A stretch of 52,759 bases of DNA from an uncultured Flavobacteriaceae bacterium (GTDB lineage Bacteria; Bacteroidota; Bacteroidia; Flavobacteriales; Flavobacteriaceae). The stretch spans positions 1-52,759 of the forward strand of contig CALJFB010000028.1 in the NCBI GenBank assembly GCA_938073895.1, in the 5' to 3' direction. Under the pieces are notes generated by a model. It was not told the origin of the DNA. It was given only the letters and a program-made list of their open reading frames with translations, and ran no database searches. This document shows, one piece after another, positions 1 through 6,768 of this stretch; the stretch's first letter is position 1; each line of letters opens with the position of its first letter. The position numbers and the translations under genes are program-made.

Positions 1-575
1 TCTAAAATAAAAAGATTTGACTGACCAAATTTTGGGTTATAAACTAGACTTGACTCTAATATCGCTAAATCTTTGGACTCGTTAAAAATTATTTTATAAA
101 AATAATACGTAGGTATAATTGATCTTGGATTTTGTTTTAAATAGTAATCTTTATCCTTTTGAGAGAAATTTGATTTATAAACGAAATGATAATTTTCATT
201 ACTTATTTTTTTTAAATCCAAATCATAATCATTTGTTATTTTATTAGTTACGATATAAGCGTAATCTTTTGGTGAAAGATGAGGTTTAATCATACTAAGC
301 AAGGTTGTGTTAAAACTAAAATCACTAAGACTATCATTAACTATCACTTTTAATGGTTGTGTATAAATTTCTCTTAAGGAATCTGATTTTTTTCGAAATT
401 TGCCTAAATCTTCTTTCTTTTTAATATCATTAGGCGAAGGAGCTATTACATATCTATAATCTGTAACAGTTCTATTTACTATTTCGTAAATTATATCTGA
501 ATAATTGTTTTTTCTAGTATTGCTAATACATGATGTAATTAAAAAAACAAAAAATATATTGTATATCAATTTCAT
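1..575 (-). CDS. Putative lipoprotein, C-terminus cut by window edge
   Basis: An open frame runs leftward from an ATG at 575-573 and leaves the window without a stop, giving about 191 visible residues. The N-terminus is a hydrophobic signal (MKLIYNIFFVF) followed by a lipobox ITSC with Cys16, so the product should be a lipid-anchored envelope protein. The rest is rich in Asn, Lys, Asp and Tyr, with no motif I recognise. Base composition is very AT-rich, like the following small genes and unlike the heme region. It lies downstream of the same-strand zincin-like lipoprotein and small proteins and may belong to the same accessory cluster. The frame and the signal are read directly; the function is unknown. 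Confidence 0.7.
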   Translation of the reverse strand, partial: MKLIYNIFFVFLITSCISNTRKNNYSDIIYEIVNRTVTDYRYVIAPSPNDIKKKEDLGKFRKKSDSLREIYTQPLKVIVNDSLSDFSFNTTLLSMIKPHLSPKDYAYIVTNKITNDYDLDLKKISNENYHFVYKSNFSQKDKDYYLKQNPRSIIPTYYFYKIIFNESKDLAILESSLVYNPKFGQSNLFIL

Positions 576-752
576 AATTTTAAATTTTAATTTAAAGATC
601 ACAGTTATGCTTAATAGTGTCGCGGTTTTTATATTTACATTAAATATATTGTTTAAAATTTTACTTTCCAATCAGAATAACATCTGATAAGACGTAATAA
701 AAAAGCTATAATTATTTTACAATTTACTAATTGGTAATATTCCTTGTAATAC
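576..752. other. AT-rich intergenic stretch
   Basis: No convincing gene is present. A 6-bp inverted repeat (ATCAGA, TCTGAT) lies at 671-688. A plus-strand frame at 505-687 overlaps the signal-peptide end of the minus-strand lipoprotein gene and has no family features, so I treat it as noise. Confidence 0.4.
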
Positions 753-983
753 TTATTTAACTTTATCCCAATCTAGCCTATTTTTAATAGGTGCTACTAT
801 AGATGATGAGCCTTGAATTGGAATAACAGATAGATCAACTGGATTATTCACGAAGCTATTCAACCTTGTTTGAAAACTCTCCCACAAACCATCTGCAACT
901 TGAAACTCATCATCAACAAAATCGTTAAAATTTCTACGTATGTAATCTTAAAATTTATCTGCGTTATATTGTGGTTATATATG
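753..983 (-). pseudogene. Decayed C-terminal gene fragment with in-frame stops
   Basis: On the minus strand one frame reads as plausible protein (PQYNADKF, stop, then DYIRRNFNDFVDDEF and so on, ending RLDWDKVK and TAA at 755-753). It is interrupted by TAA at 950-948 and 977-975. The 64 codons after the inner stop have ordinary protein composition and hydrophobic spacing but no start codon of their own. This looks like the tail of a gene lost by deletion and point mutation. I cannot name the family. It could be a chance open frame, although its composition differs from the surrounding low-complexity DNA. Confidence 0.35.
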
Positions 984-993
984 ATTAATAGTA

Positions 994-1269
994 TTATTTA
1001 GTTATAAAAACTAAATAATACATAAGTAACAATGCTAATAAAAATATTGATCTATAAATAAAGTTTTTGTAAATTTTGGCTTTTAATTCAAGAAATAAAA
1101 GTATGAAATACATAATAATCAATAAAGGTATTGCAATCAAAAGTAACCAACCTAAAATTTTAGGATTATAAACGCCTTTTAAATAATGTCTAGGAAGTGA
1201 CAAAACAACTGTAACAAAAATTCCTAAGATGTAATAAATATAATTTCCTTTCGTGGTTTTTATTTTCAT
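994..1269 (-). CDS. Small three-helix membrane protein
   Basis: A 91-residue protein with a short basic N-terminus (MKIKTTKGNY) and about three hydrophobic helices, near residues 11-27, 38-59 and 72-89, separated by short charged loops. No known domain is recognisable. It sits alone between a terminator-like hairpin at 1284-1315 and the decayed fragment at 753-983, in very AT-rich DNA. It may be an accessory inner-membrane protein; an immunity-like role beside the zincin-like lipoprotein is only speculation from position. Confidence 0.55.
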   Translation of the reverse strand: MKIKTTKGNYIYYILGIFVTVVLSLPRHYLKGVYNPKILGWLLLIAIPLLIIMYFILLFLELKAKIYKNFIYRSIFLLALLLMYYLVFITK

Positions 1270-1283
1270 TGTTTAAATATAGT

Positions 1284-1315
1284 AAAAACCACAACTTTTA
1301 AGGGTTGTGGTTTTT
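1284..1315. terminator. Hairpin terminator, bidirectional
   Basis: A 12-bp inverted repeat (AAAAACCACAAC, GTTGTGGTTTTT) with an 8-nt loop and a T-run on either strand. It follows the 125-residue gene on the minus strand and separates it from the 91-residue membrane protein gene. Confidence 0.75.
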
Positions 1316-1325
1316 GTATTAAATA

Positions 1326-1703
1326 TTAATTTATAATTTTATCTTCTACTAACCATATCTTTTCTACCTCTATTAAGCATCCAGTATTTTTATCTTCTCT
1401 CACAAATATAAAAATAGAATAATCACTAAAAAAATCTGGGAATTTTTTGTGTTTATTTGATGATATAAATTCATTATATTTAGATACATTAGGAATAATT
1501 ATATCAAATTTAACCATATTTTTTTTATGCTTAATCTTATCATATTTAAAAGAATGATATTTTGCTAATTTGTAAAACTCATTATCGTTATTATTAATAA
1601 TGGTATCATTTATTTCGTCAAAAATAAAAATAATTTTTTCTTTTTCTTGAGATAGAAGAATACTAGAGAACAATACTATTAATAAAAATAATTGATTTTT
1701 CAT
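1326..1703 (-). CDS. Small secreted protein of unknown function
   Basis: A 125-residue protein with a clear signal peptide (MKNQLFLLIVLFSSILLSQ, likely cleaved after about residue 19). The mature part is mixed Lys/Asp/Asn-rich sequence with hydrophobic beta-like segments and one Cys. It starts one base after the stop of the zincin-like lipoprotein gene, so the two should be cotranscribed and translationally coupled, and it is followed by a good terminator. No domain is recognised. The tight pairing with a peptidase-like protein suggests a partner, inhibitor or immunity role, which is inference only. Confidence 0.65.
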   Translation of the reverse strand: MKNQLFLLIVLFSSILLSQEKEKIIFIFDEINDTIINNNDNEFYKLAKYHSFKYDKIKHKKNMVKFDIIIPNVSKYNEFISSNKHKKFPDFFSDYSIFIFVREDKNTGCLIEVEKIWLVEDKIIN

Positions 1704-1704
1704 A

Positions 1705-3386
1705 TTATTGACAATTTGGGTTATTTAAATAGAAATCACTTAAATTTTGATTAATATTATCTCTTTCTAATTGTGATAAATTATTCCAAGCCACTGTATT
1801 CTCAAGACCTGTCCAAGCAAGAGAATTATAAACCTCATCTGTTTGTGTGTCATCATATTCTCTTAAAGCAAGTTCAATTATATCTCTATAGTGCTCTGCC
1901 ATTGCTTGATGTTGAGCGCTTGTTGCAGTTTGACCTTGTGGTAAATTCCATTTCCAACGCATATAATAATCATATAACCCAGGATAATCATTTCTTAATT
2001 GTATTATCTGACTTTGAGTTAATAGAATACTTGGATGCTGTGCAACAGATAGTAGTTTTCTAAAAATTTCAGCATGAATAATTTCGTGAATAAATGTTCT
2101 TGCAACTGATAGACTAGGTCTGTCTAAATTATTTTCGTTAAATGTTATCGTGATGAGATAGTTTTGTGGAGCACTAGTCTCAGCGTTTGTACCACTAGAC
2201 ATTGTTGTATTTGATGTTAACAATAAATTAGCAACAGACATAGTTCCATCAAAATTATTTAAATAATCACCAAAAGTAACTCCTGTACTCATACTAGTAT
2301 AAACACTATTTAAACAATTATTATTTTTTAAATTATTAGATATAATAATCTGCTCATCAAAATCAACCTCTCCACCATTACAAATAGCCTGTGCAGCAGC
2401 CTTAGAAAAAGCGGTTTCTGTAAGGTTTGCGTTGTGGAAAGTAAATAAGGCTTGCGCATTTGTGCAATTGTCTGTTTCTAATAAACAATCTGTAACTTCT
2501 TGAGATAAACCTAAAGCAGTAGTTAGAGCTGCTACTTGGTTGGTTGCACCACAATCTGGAACTTCAATACAAGGACCATTTTTTGGATTACACGTTATAA
2601 CAGCAGTACTATTACCGGTGTTACTACTAGCTGAGTTAGAAGATGTATTATTAGTAGTGCTATCTGGATTTCCGCCACCGCCAGTAGCAGGGCAAGACAG
2701 TAAAGACATAACGCCTTCTCTTGTTGGTTGAATTGAAGCGTTACAATGTATGCCTTGTTCATAGACCTCATTCCAAGTATGTCCAGCTTCATTACAAGTA
2801 GACGAATAATAAGCAACATCATAAATGCAACCATTATCTCCAATTAATATTTTAGCAGTATTAGAAGCAAAATTAGTATTAAGTTCTGTAAATGTAAGTT
2901 TATTAGTTAAATCTACTTCTTGGTTATTGTTCATCATAATTATCTCTTCATCCGTAACATTATAATGGACTAGAAATTCTTTATAGGTTCCATCTGGTTG
3001 TAAACTAACTAAAACATTTTCTATTCCCGCGCCATCTGGTGTATTTACAACCATAAAAGTATAAGAATGGTAATTAAGGTTTGTTGCTTCTAAATATTTA
3101 GAGAAATCGGTATCTATTTCAATACCTGTTACAGAATCTAAAATAGTTTTAGAGTTAGCAACGCTACGTTGTAGTTTTTTACTTTTTAGATTTTCTAAAA
3201 TTCCAAAAACATTTTTATTGGAATTTATCTCTTCTGTACTTAAATTTTTAACAGTGAAATTTGGTTTTTCTTGACTAGCATTTTTGTTGTTGGACTGAAT
3301 GATGTCTTTTTCGCAACTTGAAAAAACTACAAGTAGGGCTAAAACTAATAGCCTAAGTTTGTTTGTTTGTTTGTTTGTTTGTGCAT
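1705..3386 (-). CDS. Phase-variable (frame OFF) zincin-like lipoprotein
   Basis: The reading frame is open from 3384 to the stop at 1705 but has no in-frame start before Met at 3054. The natural ATG at 3386-3384 is followed by CAC and six AAAC repeats (3380-3357); in that frame translation stops after 13 codons. One more repeat, or two fewer, would join the ATG to a basic leader and a lipoprotein signal (LRLLVLALLVVFSSC), giving about 561 residues with seven repeats. The mature protein has a Ser/Thr/Asn-rich linker and a C-terminal domain with HEIIHAE (2088-2068) and a later HQAMAEHY, a pattern I know from many flavobacterial surface proteins with zinc-peptidase-like tails. An initiation at 3054 would lack any export signal. 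A sequencing error in the repeat is the main alternative. Confidence 0.7.
3357..3380 (-). repeat. Six tandem AAAC tetranucleotides at a gene start
   Basis: Plus-strand GTTT x6 (AAAC x6 on the coding strand) begins one codon after the ATG of the zincin-like lipoprotein gene. Because the unit is 4 nt, gain or loss of one unit shifts the frame; with six units the start is out of frame. This is the standard layout of a slipped-strand contingency locus. Confidence 0.85.
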
Positions 3387-3541
3387 TTTAAAGTAGTTTT
3401 ATTATTACAACTCTAATGTACTTAAATATTTTTAACTATTATCAATTTAATTGTTAAATCATTATTGTTTTAATAATTTTTTTACTAAAAAAATATAAAT
3501 ACATTATTTTTATTTACGTTTTTTGTTAAAGCTACTTATTT
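3387..3541. other. Upstream region of the repeat-controlled gene
   Basis: A 155-nt AT-rich stretch between the palindromic repeat and the lipoprotein ATG. It should hold the minus-strand promoter of that gene, but I find no clean TAnnTTTG box; AT-rich near matches occur around 3420-3435. No gene is visible. Confidence 0.35.
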
Positions 3542-3690
3542 GCGTTAGCGGTTGCAATGGCATCCTTTTTTTTATAAATGACCTTAAATTAATTATGTTA
3601 CTAACTTAACTAATTAGCTTTAAAGATGCTTAACCAAATTAAGCATAAAAAAAAGATATAGTGGAAAACGCGACCTGCAAGGTAACGCCC
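3542..3690 (-). repeat. MITE-like palindromic repeat, copy 1
   Basis: Read on the minus strand, a 149-bp element begins GGGCGTTACCTTGCAGGTCG and ends with GGATGCCATTGCAACCGC followed by TAACGC. The ends share GCGTTA and an adjacent T8/A8 pair, so they form imperfect terminal inverted repeats. An internal hairpin (ATGCTTAA, TTAAGCAT) lies near 3625-3645. It starts 20 nt after the hemJ stop. A second copy aligns over both arms at 19641-19783. No coding capacity. Confidence 0.75.
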
Positions 3691-3710
3691 AAAAATTAAT
3701 ACAGGATTTA

Positions 3711-4262
3711 TTAGGCTTCAGGATTCTTATCTCTAATACGTTTATAAACTTTAAAACCTACCATTAATAAAATACCTAAAACAAGAATTGCTATAACCCC
3801 AAAAATCCAATTTATGGCACTTTTAACCAAAACTAAAAAGATAACAGCAAAGAGAATAAAGGTGGCGCCTTCGTTCCATAAACGCATAAAATTAGAGGTT
3901 TTTTTTACATTATCTATTTGTAATTGTTTAAAATAAATATGTGTTTTTAAATGATATATAATTAATAAAACTACAAAGCCTAATTTAACTTGCATCCAAG
4001 GAAGCTCTAATAAAAACGGTCTTAAATGTAGTAATAATAAGGCAAAAATTATGGCTAAAATTGCACTTGGCCACGTAATTATAAACCATAAACGTTTTGC
4101 CATAAGTTTAAGTTGTTTTCCTAAAATTTCTTTTTCTGGCGATGGTTTATGAAATGCTTCAATTTGATAAACAAATAATCTTGGAATATAAAACAAACCT
4201 GCAAACCAAGTGATTACAAATATTAAGTGAAATGCTTTTATGTAGTTATAATAGGAATCCAT
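3711..4262 (-). CDS. hemJ: Protoporphyrinogen IX oxidase HemJ
   Basis: A 183-residue integral membrane protein of the HemJ/CopD-like (UPF0093) family, which oxidises protoporphyrinogen IX to protoporphyrin IX before iron insertion. The N-terminal AFHLIFVITWFAGLFY carries the conserved heme-ligand His12. The second hallmark, WMQVKLGF with Lys93, is followed by a conserved YH. Four to five hydrophobic helices are visible. The ATG overlaps the stop of the MATE gene by one base (TAATG), and hemH lies upstream in the same run, so the last two steps of heme synthesis are co-oriented. The family role is established; assignment rests on motifs and context. The palindromic repeat copy 1 follows 20 nt downstream. 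Confidence 0.9.
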   Translation of the reverse strand: MDSYYNYIKAFHLIFVITWFAGLFYIPRLFVYQIEAFHKPSPEKEILGKQLKLMAKRLWFIITWPSAILAIIFALLLLHLRPFLLELPWMQVKLGFVVLLIIYHLKTHIYFKQLQIDNVKKTSNFMRLWNEGATFILFAVIFLVLVKSAINWIFGVIAILVLGILLMVGFKVYKRIRDKNPEA

Positions 4263-5620
4263 TAGGCAGCTATTTTATCTGTTTTTGGTAATTTTTTAAG
4301 TGCTTTATTTAAAAATACCGCTGTAATTATTGTGGCAAGAACATCTGAAATTGGAAATGCCATCCAAATGCCTAATTCGCCATAAAACTCTGGTAAAATA
4401 AATAATAAAGGTATAAAAATAAATCCTTGTCTGGCTAAAGTTAACACTAAAGCTGGAATTGCTTTTCCAATGGCTTGAAAATAGGCTGCACCAATAATTT
4501 GTATAGCTGCAATTGGTGTGACTGCAAAAACCCATCGCATTGCGTTTGGTGCTAATTCTAAAACGGCTTTGTTGTTAGTAAATAATTTTGAAATGGCTTC
4601 TGGAAATAACATAAGTATTGCAAATACTATAAGTCCAAAAAATACGGCTGCTTTTATACCTACAAAAACAGATTCTTTAACTCTTGCATAATTTTTTGCG
4701 CCGTAATTATAGCCTGCAATTGGTAAAAATCCTTGTGTTATTCCAAATACTGGAAACAAAGCAAACATTAGCATTCTGGCAGAAATGGCATAAGCAGTTA
4801 CTAAGGTTTCGCCACCAAAACGATATAAAATATTGTTTAAATATAAGTAAGTTATGCTAACTACTGCTTGCCTTGCCAAGGTTACAAAGCCTAAACTTGC
4901 AATTTCTTTTACAATAACTAATTGTAGTTTTAAATGTTTAAATTTTACTTTTAATTCTGAGTTTTTTGAGATAAAAAACCAAATTATAAAGCTTACGCAC
5001 AAGCCATAAGAAATGGTTGTTGCCCAAGCTGCACCTTGCATTCCGTAATCTAATACATTTATAAATAGGTAATCTAGGATTAAATTTCCAACCGATGGAA
5101 TTAACATGGCATACATGGCAAATTTTGGTTTGCCTTCTGCTCTAATTACCGTATTTCCCATCATAGAAAGTGCTAAAAAAGGCACACCATAAAGGACAAT
5201 AGTATAATATATTTTTGCGGGATCAAAAATAGCGCCTTTTCCACCAAAAGAAGGAATTAAACTATCTACAAAGTACAATCCTGCAAGTACAAAGCTAATT
5301 GTTATTAGTAAAGTTAATGCAATTTGATTTCCAAAAACAGCTAATGCTTTTTCGGGTTTATTAGAACCTAAAGCTCTGGAAATTATTGAAGATCCACCAA
5401 CACCAATACTCATTCCAACTGCCGCAATAAAAAACGATACTGGTAAAACCACGTTTATTGCTGCAATTGCTGTTGGACCAATCCATTGACCAACAAAAAT
5501 GGTGTCTATTAAAATATTTAAAGACATTACTAAAATACCTATAGAGGCAGGAATGGCTTGTTTTACCAATAATTTTGGTATGGTTTGAGTTCCAAGTAGT
5601 GATGCTTTGGTGTTTTTCAT
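4262..5620 (-). CDS. MATE family multidrug/metabolite efflux transporter
   Basis: A 452-residue polytopic membrane protein with the length and two-bundle layout of MATE transporters, about 12 helices. The N-terminal segment LVKQAIPASIGILVMSLNILIDTIFVGQ is family-typical, with GSSIISRALG and the second-half counterpart PVFGITQGFLPIAGYNYGA. MATE proteins export drugs or metabolites in exchange for H+ or Na+. It lies between hemH and hemJ with overlapping or abutting codons at both ends, so it is in their operon. A role in exporting a porphyrin or relieving porphyrin stress would fit but is not shown by the sequence. The final residues are Lys-rich. Confidence 0.9.
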   Translation of the reverse strand: MKNTKASLLGTQTIPKLLVKQAIPASIGILVMSLNILIDTIFVGQWIGPTAIAAINVVLPVSFFIAAVGMSIGVGGSSIISRALGSNKPEKALAVFGNQIALTLLITISFVLAGLYFVDSLIPSFGGKGAIFDPAKIYYTIVLYGVPFLALSMMGNTVIRAEGKPKFAMYAMLIPSVGNLILDYLFINVLDYGMQGAAWATTISYGLCVSFIIWFFISKNSELKVKFKHLKLQLVIVKEIASLGFVTLARQAVVSITYLYLNNILYRFGGETLVTAYAISARMLMFALFPVFGITQGFLPIAGYNYGAKNYARVKESVFVGIKAAVFFGLIVFAILMLFPEAISKLFTNNKAVLELAPNAMRWVFAVTPIAAIQIIGAAYFQAIGKAIPALVLTLARQGFIFIPLLFILPEFYGELGIWMAFPISDVLATIITAVFLNKALKKLPKTDKIAA

Positions 5621-6651
5621 TAAGCTTTAACTGGAGTTTTAGCCCATTGGTTAATCCATTTTGCTAATAATTCTACCCAACCTTGGTTGGTGTTTAAGCA
5701 TGGTACTGTTGTAAAATCTTGTCCACCAACTTCGTGAAATAACTCTGCACCTTCCATAGCAATTTCTTCTAAAGTTTCTAAGCAATCGCTTACAAATGCT
5801 GGTGTTACAATGGCCATATTTTTTACGCCTTTTTTACCTAAACGTTCAATAGTTCTATCTGTGTAAGGTTGTAACCATGGATCGAATCCTAAACGAGATT
5901 GGAATGATGTTGAGAAGGTTTCTGGCTCTAAATTTAATTTTTCGGCTACCAAACGTGTTACTTCTTTACATTGGTGACTGTAGCAGAATTCGTGAGCTTT
6001 ACTTGGTGTTTCGCAGCAAGAACCATCTATTTTACAATGTGATTTTGTAATGTCGCTTTTTCTAATGTGTCTTTCTGGAATACCATGATAAGAAAATAAT
6101 AAATGATCGTAATTTTTATCTTTTAAGTCTTCTTTTATAGAATTTGCTAAAACTGTAATATAATCGTTGTTATTATAAAAAGGTTTTTGGTCTGTTATTT
6201 TAAGGTTTGGAAAATCGGCTTTACGAATTTCTTCAGCTAAAACTAAAATAGTTTCTGTTGTTGCCATAGCAAATTGAGGGTAAAGTGGAATTAAAAATAC
6301 TTCATCTACACCTTTATCTACCAATTCTTGTAACCCTTTTTTAATAGTCATACTACCATAACGCATAGCTAAAGCAACAGGAAAATCTACATTTTCTTGT
6401 ACTTTTTCTTGTAATTGCTCACTTAAAACAATTAGTGGAGATCCATTTTCCCACCAAATTTTCTTGTATGCTTTTGCACTAATTTTAGGTCTTGTATTTA
6501 ATATAATTCCTTTAACTAATAGTGTTCTTGCCCAAAGTGGTACATCTATAACACGTTCGTCCATTAGGAATTCTCCTAAATATTTTTTTACATCTTTTGG
6601 TTCTGGACTTTCTGGAGAACCTAAATTAACTAATAAAACTCCTTTTTTCAT
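5620..6651 (-). CDS. hemH: Ferrochelatase HemH
   Basis: Inserts Fe2+ into protoporphyrin IX, the last step of protoheme synthesis. I start it at ATG 6651 (MKKGVLLVNLGSPESP, 343 residues), because the six-codon extension begins with TTG and contains the AAAGG that would serve as ribosome site. The family N-terminus VLLVNLGSP, catalytic FSYHGIPERH (His about 189) and the ETLEEI acidic motif near 292 are present. A Cys cluster (HCKIDGSCCE ... CYSHQC) is normal for many bacterial ferrochelatases. The last codon abuts the start of the MATE gene. A minus-strand TATTTTTG box at 6680-6673 could be its promoter. Confidence 0.95.
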   Translation of the reverse strand: MKKGVLLVNLGSPESPEPKDVKKYLGEFLMDERVIDVPLWARTLLVKGIILNTRPKISAKAYKKIWWENGSPLIVLSEQLQEKVQENVDFPVALAMRYGSMTIKKGLQELVDKGVDEVFLIPLYPQFAMATTETILVLAEEIRKADFPNLKITDQKPFYNNNDYITVLANSIKEDLKDKNYDHLLFSYHGIPERHIRKSDITKSHCKIDGSCCETPSKAHEFCYSHQCKEVTRLVAEKLNLEPETFSTSFQSRLGFDPWLQPYTDRTIERLGKKGVKNMAIVTPAFVSDCLETLEEIAMEGAELFHEVGGQDFTTVPCLNTNQGWVELLAKWINQWAKTPVKA

Positions 6652-6672
6652 TTTTCCTTTTTTTAGCAATTA

Positions 6673-6680
6673 CAAAAATA
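6673..6680 (-). promoter_or_regulatory. Candidate -7 box of hemH
   Basis: Minus-strand TATTTTTG matches the Bacteroidota TAnnTTTG -7 consensus and lies 22 nt upstream of the hemH ATG. I do not see a clear -33 TTG. Confidence 0.45.
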
Positions 6681-6716
6681 CAACACTATTTTGTAATATA
6701 CTTAACATTTTAAACG

Positions 6717-6747
6717 TTGATTATGGGTAGCCATTTAACTATATTTA
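6717..6747 (+). promoter_or_regulatory. Candidate promoter of the TraB/GumN-like gene
   Basis: TTG at 6717-6719, a 20-nt spacer, then TATATTTA at 6740-6747, one base off the TAnnTTTG consensus. It lies 21 nt before the gene start and is divergent from hemH. Confidence 0.5.
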
Positions 6748-6768
6748 CTACTTAATATAACCTGCCTA

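Noticed and set aside
505..687. 60-codon plus-strand frame at the left end
   Set aside because: It overlaps the signal-peptide end of a better minus-strand lipoprotein gene and is low-complexity AT-rich sequence.
1773..2063. 96-codon plus-strand frame
   Set aside because: It is antisense to the conserved zincin-like domain and has no family features.
5620..6669. Longer hemH start at 6669
   Set aside because: It begins with TTG and would include the ribosome-site-like AAAGG; ATG 6651 gives the family N-terminus.
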